Positions 24,868 through 36,871 of a stretch of DNA of 64,000 nt are shown piece by piece. Source of the stretch: Dolomedes plantarius. Lineage: Eukaryota > Arthropoda > Arachnida > Araneae > Dolomedidae. The stretch covers positions 66,506,068 through 66,570,067 of the forward strand of contig OU015503.1 in NCBI GenBank assembly GCA_907164885.2, read 5' to 3'. Position 1 is the first letter of the stretch. Each line of letters begins with the position of its first letter. The notes beneath the pieces are model-generated. The model was not told the DNA's origin, searched no databases, and saw nothing but the letters and a program-made list of their open reading frames with translations. The position numbers and the translations under genes were made by a program.

Positions 24868-25706
24868 TACTAACCCTATTGGGTTCGATCACCTCAATGT
24901 TAACCTATGGAGAAAATGTGTCTACTATTTAGATCTACATAAATGCTGATAATCCAATAAAAATGGTATTTTCGGATAGCCCGAACTTTTCTACACCTTG
25001 CAATAGGATTCATTATTACCATGTTTTTATTAACTCGATTTCTTGTTTGTTTGTGAGAGTGTGTGTGTTTGTCCCGTACAAATCATGCAATCGATTTTTA
25101 ACTAACTTCCCGACTAGCTAAACATTTGAAAGTTTTAGAATAGCTCAGAACACAATGACAATGCATTACTTTAATACTTTTAGCCATCTTTCAGCAGCAT
25201 TGAATTCATTCTCAGTTTATTTTGTTTTGCAGAATGGTGCAGCCATCTATCGCCGGGACGGGAACGAAAAGTTAAACGCAAGTTAACTTCCAATTAACTT
25301 CATTTTCATTGAAGTTAATGGGATAATTCATTAAAAAAAATTTAAAAAGTATTTATTAATACATAGAATTGTCAAGTTTACATGATTGAACAGAAAATTT
25401 AAAAACATGGTATATAAAAAGTTCTTTTTATCTTGTAATTATATTACTTTATAAACTGTGTCCACCAAAGGAATTGATGAGCGTTTAAAACACGCTAGGC
25501 CAGATTTTTTCTCCCAATAATATAAATTTTAAAACATTATTTGAATTTTTTTAACGGAAAATGCCCCAAGGTTTAAAATTTCTATCTCTCTTACGGAGTA
25601 CAGTTTTTTTAAAAATCTTTATATCCAGGTCGGCAATCCTTGAACACATTTTATCCATAGGTTAACACTGAAGTGCGTGAATCCAATCGGGTTTGCACAC
25701 AGTAGC
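24868..25706. mobile_element. Long-TIR element I, copy 2
   Basis: The left end TACTAACCCTATTGGGTTCG followed by CACCTCAATGTTAACC is mirrored by the right end with GGTTAACACTGAAGTGCGTG and AATCCAATCGGGTTTGCACA. 839 bp, no transposase. It contains a full repeat E (25018-25442). Confidence 0.65.
25018..25442 (+). repeat. Dispersed repeat E, full copy 3
   Basis: Same start (CCATGTTTTTATTAACTCG), core (AACTAACTTCCCGACTAGCT) and hairpin end (AAAAAGTTCTTTTTATCTTG) as the copies at 9818 and 18108. Confidence 0.8.
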
Positions 25707-26418
25707 CTGTAAGCTACTGTTTGCAAACATGAATTATGCCACTGTTGAAGGGCGAGCCTTCTCCCTGGAAGAGGCTTAACCGCCCCTGGGTCTGTTGCTG
25801 TTCGTTGTAGGAATGGAGTACAGGGTGGACGAATCAAGACATGATTTTTAGTCCCAAAATTATTTGTTACATGTATTTCTACTGGGACATACCACACGGT
25901 ACAATACATTGCTTGTATAACACAAATTCACATATATCAATAAAAAAACACGTGCATGCCACTTTCCACGTGGCGAGCTCTCCCTCACCTTTCTTCCACT
26001 TCGAAAGCCGGCGAGAGAAAAATATACTCTCACACCAGTCTTTTCAATAGTTCTACTTTCCGCCAAGCGGGGTTCATCCCCTTCCCCCTCGCCCGCCAAG
26101 TAGGTATTTCTGGTCGAATAGTCAACGGGGAAGAATAGGCGACCATTCCTGACCGCCACTGACACGCATTCCTCTAATATCTTTCAGTCCTTCGGTAAAA
26201 CTTCTATATCCGTGAATTTGTTACCAGCTATTTAATTACTTTAATAGATCAGAGTAAAGCAGCTGGCTATCTAAGATATTTGAGAGCTCCAGTTCAGAGG
26301 GCGGCGGCAAAGTGAAGCAATACTTTCTCAGAAGAAGCAAATCTCTCTTAACTGGGACTTTGAAGTGACTTCACATAAACACAGAAAATGTGGAAACATC
26401 AGAATGTAATGCTATTGT
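25707..26418. other. Intergenic, GC-richer patch at 25960-26160
   Basis: The 25960-26160 part is richer in GC and has open frames on both strands, but none shows a known domain. It could be a solo LTR or an old repeat; no terminal inverted motif or duplication was found. Confidence 0.35.
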
Positions 26419-26760
26419 TGTTGTGGTTTCTAATGCCCCTTGGCTGAAAGTTCCAGACCAGGTCAATATAGGCTTCGGGCTGAAGTGTGCGGCTCCATTT
26501 ATATAGCACTACAAGGGTCTCAGTCCGTCTTAGCTAGTTGCCACCTCGATTTTGACAGTACAACCCCCGAGGTGACATCTGGGGGGATCGTACCCTCTCC
26601 CACTCTCTCTGACATCATAGAGAGACTTTCCGGTCTACGGATTTAACGTGCCCATATCCGGCCTAGAGAAGGAGTTATTTAATGGCGCGAATCGGGGTTC
26701 GATCCGACCATTCTCAGCCCCGGAAACAAGCGCGCTACCACACGGCTACCTCGAGCCCCA
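26419..26760 (-). repeat. tRNA-derived SINE G, copy 1
   Basis: On the minus strand it starts GGGGCTCGAGGTAGCCGTGT, with an A box (TAGCCGTGTGG) and a B box-like GGATCGAACCC. A ~260-bp body follows and ends ATTAGAAACCACAACAACAA. The same head, body and tail recur at 47249-47515. The CAACAA tail indicates retroposition by a LINE partner. Confidence 0.75.
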
Positions 26761-27644
26761 AAATGTAATGTAAAAGGTCTTGTCCTTAATTTGCAATCAA
26801 AATTGCATTTAGATTAAAAAGATATGGTATGTTATTAACATTTCCTTTTACTCATAAAATTTAAATTTGCCAAAGAACTTGTAAATGACAAAACAAACAT
26901 AAAACAGAATGAATGAATTCAAACAGGTTTATAATATTTCAGCATGAATTTCCCGCAAAGCTACATGGCTATCGCACATTATCGTAAAATCTACCTTGCA
27001 TTAAATAGGAACAGTATATGTACTAAATCAATGTAATAGGATTATTAAATGTGTTAAAAATCCAACATGCTTTAGCATCATGAAAGTATGGGGTTATTTT
27101 TCCCAAGACCTCACAGAGAGCACGAACACAGCTGCGAACTTATCGGAATGCCATTTTCTAGTTCCCATCGTTTTGAACACATGTGTGGGTTCCGAGCGGA
27201 TTAAAAAACCGATACCAGCAAATGCCACCAGAATTTTTAGGCTGAAAGTTAAGCCCAGGGATATCAGTTTCCCTTGCAAAATGTGAGAATATCTGTTTTG
27301 AAAAACAGAAGCGTCTCCCATCGCCTCGTAAAACTGTCTTTATTAGCGATAGCTCAATGCGAGTTCGACACTGAAGCGCAATAAAGATGACCGAAATATT
27401 CGTCGATAAGAAGAACTGTCACCCGATAATCCATCGGCCCCCGCTCTAGAAAACAATCGCCTTCTGAGGAATTTCTAAGAAGACAGCCTGCCACCGGCGA
27501 AGACTTGAATATATATGCGAGACTGTTATTTTTCAGGAGATCCCCCACCTGTAGCGGCCAGACGATGCGGTCGTGTTTTCTAAGCTCCTGTGCGAGACTA
27601 AAGGGGTCTCGGAGCGTGCTGTTAAATCTGCCCTTAATTTAAAA
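26761..27644. other. Intergenic sequence
   Basis: Frames at 27080-27286 (+) and 27354-27548 (-) are open but unrecognised. The part 27335-27640 is less AT-rich than its surroundings; no family identified. Confidence 0.35.
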
Positions 27645-28372
27645 TTCATTTCATCCGGTTGTACTAGAATAATGTTAATGTGTTTTGTTTCTTTGTTATT
27701 AAATTTTTGTTAAGTTTTAATTTAAGCTTTGGCCTTATCAATTACAACTCTGTTTTTCTTGGTCACGATTTTTTTAATTTTAAAAAGCCTCAGAGAATAG
27801 CCTACTTGTGACGCTACAGGGGATTTCTCTCTGTTTTTTATTTGTTTGTTTTTTCTTACCTATGAATACAAAATGCCTTTTTTTAATCTGTGTTTTGCTT
27901 ATGAAAAAGGATGTTTAAATAAAAATAGTGTGTTTTTCTTATGAAATTTTAAGAAGCCTTTTTTTAAAAAAAGCCGAAATTAATTTTTCACAAGGCATTT
28001 AATTGTTGATTTCATCGCTAAATCAAAACTGTTTTCTTTTTAAATTGAAATAAAAAAGTTTTTTGAAAAACATGTATATTGCATTTGAATATATGTTTTC
28101 AAATACATAAAAGAGAATTCATAAAATATTCAGTTGCTAATCTATGGTTAGAAAACTGAGAGGAAAACTACATCTGCCATTAAGTTAAAATTCATTTGAT
28201 TATGTTGTACTTGTTTAATGTTAATTTTCTTTGTTATTAAATTTTTGATAAGTTTTTGTTTTAAGATGTGGCCTTATCATTTACAATTAGGACTCTGTCT
28301 TTCTTGATCCCGAATTTAGTAATTTTAAAAAAGCCTCAGAGAATAGCCTATCTACCTACGACGCCACAATAT
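27645..28372. repeat. Local direct duplication of a ~185-bp segment
   Basis: 27645-27825 and 28185-28372 share ATTCATTT, TTTGTTATTAAATTTTTG, GGCCTTATCA and AAAGCCTCAGAGAATAGCCT in the same order and orientation. The 360 bp between are AT-rich and unique. Either a segmental tandem duplication or two copies of an unrecognised repeat. Confidence 0.7.
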
Positions 28373-29048
28373 CAGACTGTAAATTTCCGGTAAAAATGTT
28401 TTATTTAAGGAATTGTTATCCTCAAATTTCTGTTAATAATACCAGAATTATTTCATTTATTTTTCCTAAAAATTTTTTTTTGATAATACATCGTAAAAGC
28501 AAACTAAGGCATGATTTGCAAATGATAGATTGCAATACCCTAAATTACGTGAACATACTGAGAATCGAATATAACAGCCATTTGAGCGACTGACAAAAAA
28601 AATTAATAAAATGCGATTCTCTATTACACTGAGTTATGGTGATGGCATCAATTTTTTTTTCTTACATCCACGGGTGCGGTAATGGTGCAGCATAGCGACG
28701 TCTCTAAGAGGAATTCCTAATTCATTATATGTCCCTTGTTTCCGCTCATAAAATGTCAGGTCACGTAGGTAACGGGGCGGAAAAATACTGGGAATTATCC
28801 TGCAGATTGTGTTACGGACAATGCTAGGTAATTATATTAAATACTCCCTCGCGAAACATCTATCAGGGATTTTTACTGGATTCAGTTACAAGCAATTCTG
28901 TGTGGGTGGGATTGGGGACGTTATTTAAAGTATCACGCATTCATAAGTGGAAAAACGCATAGAATTCAGTGTGTAATTGAATATTTTGCAGGAACATCTT
29001 AATCGTTCCTCATAATAACATTCATGTGGACACAAAAATTAATTGATT
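28373..29048. other. Intergenic AT-rich sequence
   Basis: No coding region, repeat or inverted structure recognised. Confidence 0.4.
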
Positions 29049-29303
29049 AAAACCCTTTCAGGGGTACCAACCTCCCCCGTTTGTAGGGTGCAAATTTTTT
29101 TCCCAATTTCTTTTAGCCTAAAAAAATCTTAGAAAATTTTCCAATGAAAGGTTGCAAAATGTTTTTAGTTCTATATTCTGATAACAGATGGCAGTAGTAA
29201 CCATTTTTTTCTGATTATTTAACTGAAATACATTGAATGCAAGTGAAAAAAAAGGACTAGGTTTTTAGCGTTTGCACTGTGCAAAGGGCGCCCCTCAAAG
29301 GGT
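29049..29303. mobile_element. piggyBac-type MITE K, copy 1
   Basis: The ends CCCTTTCAGGGG and, inverted, CCCTTTGAGGGGCGCCC lie next to TTAA on both sides (the left with two extra A). 255 bp, non-coding. The right half, with CTGATAACAGATGGCAGTA and GCGTTTGCACTGTGC, recurs at 48235-48354. TTAA target and CCCTTT tips point to piggyBac. Confidence 0.65.
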
Positions 29304-31079
29304 TAAGTATTCATAATGGGAAAGTTTGAGTTATCAAAGGGTATATTTAATTATACAGTGCTTACATGAAAAGTTGGTAACATCACTACTCAGTTGATCT
29401 ATTTAAATTTTTTAGGGTTCTGCTCCAATGCATGATGCAAACATCTGATGAATGTCTATTTTTCTATCAAAACAGTGAGTCTATGTAACGATATATTATC
29501 AGGGTTAAAAGTTTGTAATGGTCTTGTTTTGGTACAGTTTAAAGGAACAAGGGACCTTCAACCTCGTTGTTTTTAAATTTTCAATATTTTATTTTATATA
29601 TAAAATGAGAATATTTAATACTAGGAGGTAACCCGTCATTTTGACGTCATAATACTAATAATGACGTCATAATGGAAAAAGTATATGAAAGTTTAAAAAT
29701 ATCCCGAATTATCTGACAATATTGCATTTAATCCACACCTTGTAAAAGCAAACCCTTTCATTATTTTATATTTATTTACTAGCTTTTCATGCGATTGGAG
29801 TAGTAGACTGCCATCCAGTTTTTTACAGTTCACTACGCGATATGAATACTTGAGCTACTTGATTCATTCACATTCAAGTTTGTTTACTTTCAGAATTCAT
29901 CGCAAAAGTAAACAGATTTTTAAAAACTGTTAAATATACAGCTAAAAGCATCCAATTTTTTTTAGTTCTGAATGTTTTATAGAAAAATAGGCTGAACAAA
30001 CTTGATTTGAGGGAGAAGATATTAGTTTTTAGGTAAGAAAATATTCTGATCCACATCTGAAATTGAAATTAAGCTTAACCGGCTGTTCTTTTACTGAGGG
30101 CTTCAATTGAAAGATGAGTACAGCCCGGAAGTGTTATACAGAGACAACGGCTATTATATATATAATTCGCTTTTACTTCGTTGAAGACACTTAAAATTCA
30201 CAAATAAGTATTTGGGGACAGAATAAGGCCCTTTTATCAAAAATTCTTGAAAAATTCCAGAATTTTCAAAAATGCTCCATGTGCACTCGTTTTCTTCTGA
30301 TTTCTTCCAAAGTTCTCGACATTGTTAATGGAATGAATTTGTTACAAAACTGTGCATCATTCTTTGAAACCACAAATATTGTTCAAATTTGTGGACCACA
30401 AAAGGAAATAAAAACATCCTAAAACGTAACAGTCAGATTCAAGAAAAAGTTATTTATGGCTTTATATTCATACTAAAAAAAGTCCAGTGCACAGTTATGT
30501 TTATATTTATATGGTAAACTAGTATTAAAAAAATTAGGGTTTTTAAAGGATATGAAATGCACACGGAACATTTTGAAAAATGCTAGTATTTTTGAAAAAA
30601 AAAAGCTTTGAAAAACAGACATTATTCTTCCATAAGATCCTTATTTTGGATTCTAAGGGTCGTCAATGCAGTAAAAAAAGAATATTAATTATTCTCATTC
30701 TGCATATAGAGTTAAAAATTGAAAATTAAAAAAATTCGAGGTTGCAGGTCCCTTGCCCCCTTAACAAAAGATGTTATTTTTTTAAATACTAGGATCGTCA
30801 TATTTTTATACATTTCTTCTATAAATGTATAGAACTCTCTTCTTGAACGAACATGCAGATCAATAAGCTTCATTACAGCTTTGAAATATGGACTGGTAAT
30901 GAAAAACTCCCCATAAACTGAGTAATGAAATGAAGTATTACAAAATGTGGAAACTGCGCCTTTCCAGTCGGCAGTAATAAATCTGTGGTGCAATCAATGA
31001 ACAGTCATGTCATATTAAAAACAGGTTGCTAACATAATTACAGTACGGTGGTTGGAGAATTCATCTTCTGGAATAGAAA
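29304..31079. other. Intergenic AT-rich sequence
   Basis: Two TGACGTCA palindromes lie about 20 bp apart near 29640-29672; they look like part of a small repeat because TTTTGACGTCATAA also occurs near 55262. A minus-strand frame at 30712-30993 is unrecognised. No gene is called. Confidence 0.4.
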
Positions 31080-31620
31080 ATGGCATCAATAAAGCAAAAA
31101 ACGAGGAATGACGATAAAATTTATGAACCATGGAACATATTTATTTTGAGGAAATATGAAGAAAATGGCTTAAGGCCTCAAAAATACAGAATGTTTGTCA
31201 TTCTATGCGACTATGAAGAACGGTGGATGAGTCTTGAGTCTCCATGCGAATCTTTTCCAAGTCCAACTGTCTCGCTTCATCTTAGACACCTTGAAAAGCA
31301 ACCTCTCTGCTCTCTGTCCTGACCAAACCGTCCGTGGAAGATGTCCCTTGCAGGTGGCTGATGAGTTTTGCATCTGTTCGAAAGTCCGCCAATCTTGGCG
31401 AAGAGCGCTCGCCAAGCGGCGAGAAAAATCTGTGAAAGACAAAGACAAGGTAGAACGTGTGTGTGCGTGTGGGAAGGCGAAAAACCAACCAAGCTGGGTA
31501 CTGCTGGGATACCAACCCCTTCTTCCCCGCAGATCGAAATTTCACTGATAACGTAGGGGCGGGTTCTTAGCCCTAAAAAGTAGGTTTTCGTTGAATAAAG
31601 TACCACAGTCAATGGGGAGT
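31080..31620. other. GC-richer island with several overlapping open frames, unresolved
   Basis: This stretch is the most protein-like non-transposon part of the window. It has open frames on both strands (for example 31080-31322 +, 31234-31548 +, 31277-31612 -), ends with a pyrimidine tract plus CAG (CCCTTCTTCCCCGCAG near 31530), and has higher GC than its neighbours. No domain is recognised in any frame. It could be a host exon, a UTR or an old repeat. Confidence 0.2.
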
Positions 31621-32485
31621 ATCCACATTTATGTGGTACGCGCAGCTCTTAGCGGGAAAATCCCATATGAAAAAGATAGTTTTAAAGGGCGGTACAAAAC
31701 GTTACAACAGCTGCTATTAGTTGATTCGCCTACCACCTACTAAAATGGGATGTATTCTTGGATGAAGTTATCTTTAACAAAAGAGAATCTTCACCTTGTA
31801 CATAACCTTTAAAAAAAAATAAAGTCTTGAAGGATTTATTCTGTCAGTGATGCCATTAGAAGCCATTCCGATAAACAATACTTAGAACAAGGTATGTGTA
31901 GCAAACTATACGACCTTAAAACATTTCGCCAAATTAACCGTCAGCTTTTCGTCTATTTGATCTTAAAACTAATACAATTCAGTGTTATGCCAGCTATCGT
32001 TGGAATCGAAATTTTTTAGGAGATAATGCAGACAACGAAAGATACATCTTCAGGGTACCAGGTAGCCTAAGACATAGGTTGGATCTAGGACCATCATAAA
32101 TCCTTGGCCAAAACTTGGACGTTGGATTTGCGCTACCTCGTACGCTGGACATGTGCATTTTTGCAACTGGTTCTGTCCATCTGGGCATGCTCTAAGTATT
32201 TTTGCCACTAAAGAAATAGCACATCTTCATATATTAAACAGCCTTTTTGCCGTGCATGCCAAATTTTAAGGAGCATATTTTTTTAAAGAGAATTTACCAA
32301 AAATCATTCCCACAAGCATGTCTAAAAATGAACGGGACAGACATTTCGACCATGGATTTTCCGATGAACAGGGTATAAAACGTGATACATCAGGTATGAA
32401 AATGATGCGACACTTCTTTTTGCATACACATGAAGTTTTAATGAGAAAACAAAGCACGATTTTAAGTCCTTTCTTTATTGAGATA
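31621..32485. other. Intergenic sequence
   Basis: Nothing recognisable apart from short chance frames. Confidence 0.4.
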
Positions 32486-33172
32486 CTAGCTGAAAACCCG
32501 TACTTCGCTACGGAGTACATTCAAATTAAATACAACGGTCAATGTATGCAAGTTCGAATTACGCAAATTGTACATAAAATTGTCATAAATTCAAAAACAT
32601 AAAGCTTATAAGTTAAATAAAGTTCTGTAATAATATACCAATAAATTTCCAGTTAATAACCAATATATTCTAAATCTTTTTTTACCTTAAATTTCCAATA
32701 AAAAGCGTAGTTCTAAATATAATTTTCTTCAATAAACCATTAAACGTTGCCAATTTCAAAAATTCTTTTTGTATTTATCAATACCTCTTCCACTTGAATC
32801 TTTAAAATATTAAATGTTTTACTGATAATAAATGAAAATGTAGTTTGATCTGTTGGTATGGTTACTTGACTACGGTCGACAAAGAAAATTCAAATGCTAA
32901 ATGTTTTACTGATAATAAATGAAAATATCGTTTGATGTGTTGCTATGGTTACTTGAATATAGTTGGCAAAGGAAAAGTTGTAAAGGTGAAGCATCAGCTC
33001 AACATTTAAGCCCCTAACTTTCTTTCTACGGATCAGATATACATAATATATAGCCTATGTTCATCTGGAATAATGGACCTTTCAAATAGTGAAAGAATTT
33101 TTCAAATAGGGGCAGTGGTTCCGGAGATTACCCTCTACATACAAAATCCGCTCTCTCTCTTTATATATTAGA
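32486..33172 (-). mobile_element. Helitron-like element with the F-family 3' end and a different 5' end
   Basis: On the minus strand the 3' end is TACTCCGTAGCGAAGTACGG followed by GTTTTCAGCTAG and then T, the same hairpin-CTAG end as the F copies. The minus-strand 5' end is TCTAATATATAAAGAGAGAG, followed by a segment including AATTCTTTCACTATTTGAAA and ATGAACATAGGCTATATATT, which is typical of other arthropod Helitrons. ~690 bp, no Rep/helicase. Confidence 0.65.
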
Positions 33173-33789
33173 ATAGATATGTTCATAGAGTTAGTTTGCC
33201 TAGTCAAGTTATAAGCTGAAGACAGTTGAAGGCAGATATTATTTCAGATTTGTTTTCTGTATACTAACTTACTAACTTTAATTTAGTCCCTAACATGAAA
33301 ATAATTCGATAGCTCCAATTTAGTCACTGTTATTTAAGGCAGTTTAATAGTAAATAAATAGATTTTTTTAGTTTGCCTTTCATACATCGCAATTCACAGA
33401 AAATTCTCTATTTAAATTTGAATCAGTAGTATCGAAATATCCTTTAACATTACCATTCTTTCGATATGCAACTTCTTCCAGTAGCTAACATGTACAACTG
33501 ACTTTCACTTTAATAGAATAATGAATATGTTACTATTTTCATACAAAACTTACAGAACTTTTAACGGGATACGCTTTCATGCTCGTATATTAAAAGAATC
33601 ACCTGATTATGTTTCAGAAATATTTCAGCCAAATTGAAGGAGAGTCTAATGCAAAAATTCTTCGTTTCTATAATGAGTGGATGCCAAAGAAAAATCATTA
33701 GAAATTTTGATTAAATCTCTGAAATCATAAATGGAAATAGGTCTACGACAACGTTCCTTATTTTTATAAAGATTCAAGATAATTGTTTC

Positions 33790-33975
33790 GTCATGGATTG
33801 AGTTGAGTTGAGTTGAGAGAGCTTCTGTCCACTGTAGCTACATAATAGAAAATTAGACCGGAACATATAATTTAAAACCTTTTCCGGGCGACTGCAAGCA
33901 TCCATGACACCAGTGGTATTCGAACCCCAATATCCTGTACCGAAGTCTGTGCGTGATAATCACGCGCGTGGGAAT
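33790..33975 (-). repeat. tRNA-like SINE fragment
   Basis: A GTTGAGTTGAGTTGAG run is followed by sequence that, on the minus strand, includes a B box-like GGGGTTCGAATACC. A clear A box is not visible, so only the B-box side may survive. Confidence 0.4.
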
Positions 33976-34068
33976 TGTGTTCGTAGCTGGTAGTGATATC
34001 TTGAAAAATTGCTGTCTCCAAAAAACGGAATTGTGGTCGAAACCGACTAGTTGCCGACTTCGTATAGA

Positions 34069-34860
34069 AGGTGCGCCCATAAAGTAACCAGATATTTTTT
34101 TATAAATAAGAAAAATATTACTCACCTTCAAATAAATTTATCTCCTTAAAATTAATCGCCAAAGGAGTCCAAAATAATCGCCAAAGAAGTACAATTTTCC
34201 CAACGTTTCTTCAAGTCATCGAAACACTGTTTATAGGCGTTGGAACTAACCGTTCGCAAAATTCGTGTAACATTTGATTTAATATCCGAGACGTTTTCAA
34301 ATCTTTGTTATTTTATGGCCATCTTAATCTTCGGAAAAAGGAAAACATCAGCTGGCGATAAGTCGGGAGAATATGGTGGGGGATTTTTCACTGTAATTGA
34401 ATGCTTAGCAAGATATTGTTGTACAGAAATTGCTGTATGGGGCCTAGCATTATAGTGTAAAAGAAACCATTGTCCAGAATCAAACAGTTCCTTCCTAACT
34501 CGCCTTATCCTGTTTCTTAATCGAAAAAGCACCTCCTTGTAAACATACGGATTAATTATTTGATTTTCAGGAACAAATTCGTGGTGAATAAGTCCTTTGT
34601 AATCAAAAAATGCAATCAGCATCACCTTAGTCTTTGATTTTGAGAACGAATTCTCTGCACATTTTCCTTATTCTTTGAAGTTGAAGGGCACCCTGTCTTT
34701 TGTTCATCTTCAATGCCTTCTCGTACACTTGTGTTCTTGACTCATACGTTCAACCACTCATACACTTATGTTCTTGATAACGATGCATCACTATATACTG
34801 TTCGAATCATCTCTAAAGTTTCGGTAGCAGATTTGCCTAATTTTAACAAAATTTCATGTT
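34069..34860 (-). mobile_element. DD34D mariner element (family M), 5' end decayed
   Basis: The left end AGGTGCGCCCATAAAGTAAC equals the ends of the element at 39920-40685. The interior carries a minus-strand mariner transposase from its HTH region (about 34855) to its C-terminus (about 34190). The 5' inverted repeat is not recognised. Confidence 0.75.
34190..34855 (-). pseudogene. Mariner transposase pseudogene
   Basis: From 34855 down the HTH part reads KLGKSATETLEMIRTVYSDA in one frame with stops. A deletion then leads to the catalytic part at 34308-34625 with IAFFDYKGLIHHEF (first Asp) and SPDLSPADVFLFPK (third Asp). The position of the second Asp reads LLHYNARPHTA, with Tyr in the usual HDN motif, so the active site is lost. 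The C-terminal region toward 34190 is frameshifted. A decayed member of the same family as 40151-40606. Confidence 0.8.
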
Positions 34861-35838
34861 ATCCCTTATGAACAGTTTTACGTCAAAGTATTTTTTTTTG
34901 TATCCTAATTTAAGTTTAATTTTCATGGTAAGCATTATTGAAATTGTTTACAATGTAATACCAAATCTGCAAGATTTCTCAGCAATATTATACATCATAG
35001 CGCTTAACTTAAAAGGTCAATATATCTCCAGAGAAGATTCTATGAATTAACCTTTCTCATTACAGGAGGTTTTAAATAATTTTTGTCATTTTATTCGGTC
35101 ATGATGCTTCAAACTTATAAAAAGATACCGAAAATTAACATTTTACTTTCAGTTAAATTAACAAGAAAATCAAAATAAAATTCGAAAAAAAAAAATATGT
35201 CATTGCAGTAAACATCATATCAGTAGTAAAGATTATTTTGGGATTTTTTAATTTGTGATAGAAAACTTTCTCTGCGATTAAACTATTACTTTAATGACAT
35301 TTTTAAGGTGCAGAAGTGTAAGCATTTGGAAAAGACTCCAAGCTAAACCAAAATTTATAATAATAATGTAAGTCATCTCTCTACTTTAACCTTTGTTAAA
35401 CACATATGTGAATATGCAAAGCCATACACTTTTGTTGTGAAATTTTGTAATAGAAACGATAAAATACATTCAAACCTGTTTTTGTGCAGTGGATAGGGAC
35501 AGCATAAAAATATCACAGAAAAAAACATTTAAATAACTTTAAATTCCCATTTAGTTAACTTCTAACTTAATTTAGTTAATTTCTTTCTTTTTATTACTTT
35601 TTATACATATAATGGTTTTTTGGACTTTTTTTACATATACCACTCAAAGAAAATCACACAAAAAAAGGCCGCACAAAAAAAAAGGTTTCAGTCTAATTTG
35701 TAGTGGCTGGAATGAATTTCAGTGACTCTTTTCAATGAACGGAAATTAAAATTATAGGAACGTAACTGGGGGTTTTAGTGAAATACTGCTGTGATAAAAA
35801 CTACCCGGAATCGTAGTATAAAACAAAAGTTATTAATT
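34861..35838. other. Intergenic AT-rich sequence
   Basis: No coding region or repeat recognised; several poly-A and poly-T runs. Confidence 0.4.
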
Positions 35839-35839
35839 T

Positions 35840-36095
35840 ACTGATCAAAATTTATTGCATCTCCTTCAAAGTAATCTCCTCAGATTGCAATTCACTTCTG
35901 CCAATGTTTTTTCCAATCATCAAAACATGCCTTAAAGTCGTTTTTGTGAAACCCTTTCAAAATTCGTAACGAATTTTCTTTTGTCGCATTAATGGACTCA
36001 AAACGGTGGACCACGAACAAGCAGTTTCAACCGTGTAAATAAGAAAAAGTCACACGGTGCAATACCAGGTAAATATTGTTCAGATTTCTGAGTTC
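35840..36095 (-). pseudogene. Mariner transposase, C-terminal remnant
   Basis: Minus-strand pieces in shifting frames read IAPCDFFL (third Asp region), then LKGFHKNDFKACFDDWKKHW and GDYFEGDAINFDQ, the usual C-terminus of irritans-type mariners. Stops and frameshifts are frequent. It abuts the tail of the composite element that begins at about 36107, which may have truncated it. Confidence 0.7.
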
Positions 36096-36775
36096 GATGT
36101 GGATTGAGTAAAAATTCGCTTCAGAAAGTGCACACGGAATAAAATTTATTATTCTCTAAATTCTTCAGGCGCATACACAATTAGTAACAGAAAACACGTA
36201 TCAACTGTCTTCTAAACAACAGAAAACAATAAAAACACAAGTCAGAATAACAGAGTGTTTAATACAATATACGCCTAGCACTTTCAATGCATTCAATACG
36301 CAGCAGAAGAGAACGCTAAACTAAACTGAGCAGAATTGGATATGATGACCGGAGTGCCTTGACCAGCTGGTTTTAACTCCTGTACGCAAGGTGTTATGTA
36401 ATCAAAGATAATGTGCTCAGTAGTTAAAATATTACCGCTAGGTTAAAGTTAAAAGTTATTATTACAGTCATTGTACAAAACTTTTAAGTTTAACACCTTC
36501 AATAGTTGAAAGGGAAGAGAAAATTTAAGATAAAAAATTAAGGAATTATTAAGAATAAGAATTTAAGTTTAAAAAGTTAAATTAAAAATTTAGAGAAGGT
36601 AAGATGAAAAAATAAACAAGTTTAAGATAAGGTGGCCCTCAGCAAAAGAAAAAAGGGCCCTCTTCAGGGTCATACAATTCGTAATGAGATGATTGCAGAT
36701 TTCCGCGGGGGAAAAATGAAAATATCAAGGTAGGGAAATTTGGAATAGGCGATACCACCTAGGACCGATCCCACA

Positions 36776-36830
36776 ACGTAGGGTTTCGCAGGTCAGCGCG
36801 ATGCCACTGCGCTACAGCTGGACACAAGCA
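36776..36830 (-). repeat. tRNA-like (Pol III box) domain in composite L, copy 1
   Basis: The minus strand has an A box (TAGCGCAGTGGCATCGCGC) and a B box-like GGGATCGGTCC about 40 bp apart. It follows the end of the RT frame by ~45 bp. A tRNA-like domain with different sequence occupies the same place in copy 2. Confidence 0.55.
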
Positions 36831-36871
36831 GGTGAGCGAGATAGAAAAATATCGCGAATGGGAAGTTAATG

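Noticed and set aside
29638..29672. Paired CRE (TGACGTCA) enhancer
   Set aside because: A similar TTTTGACGTCATAA stretch occurs at 55262 with no gene nearby, so it more likely belongs to a small repeat.
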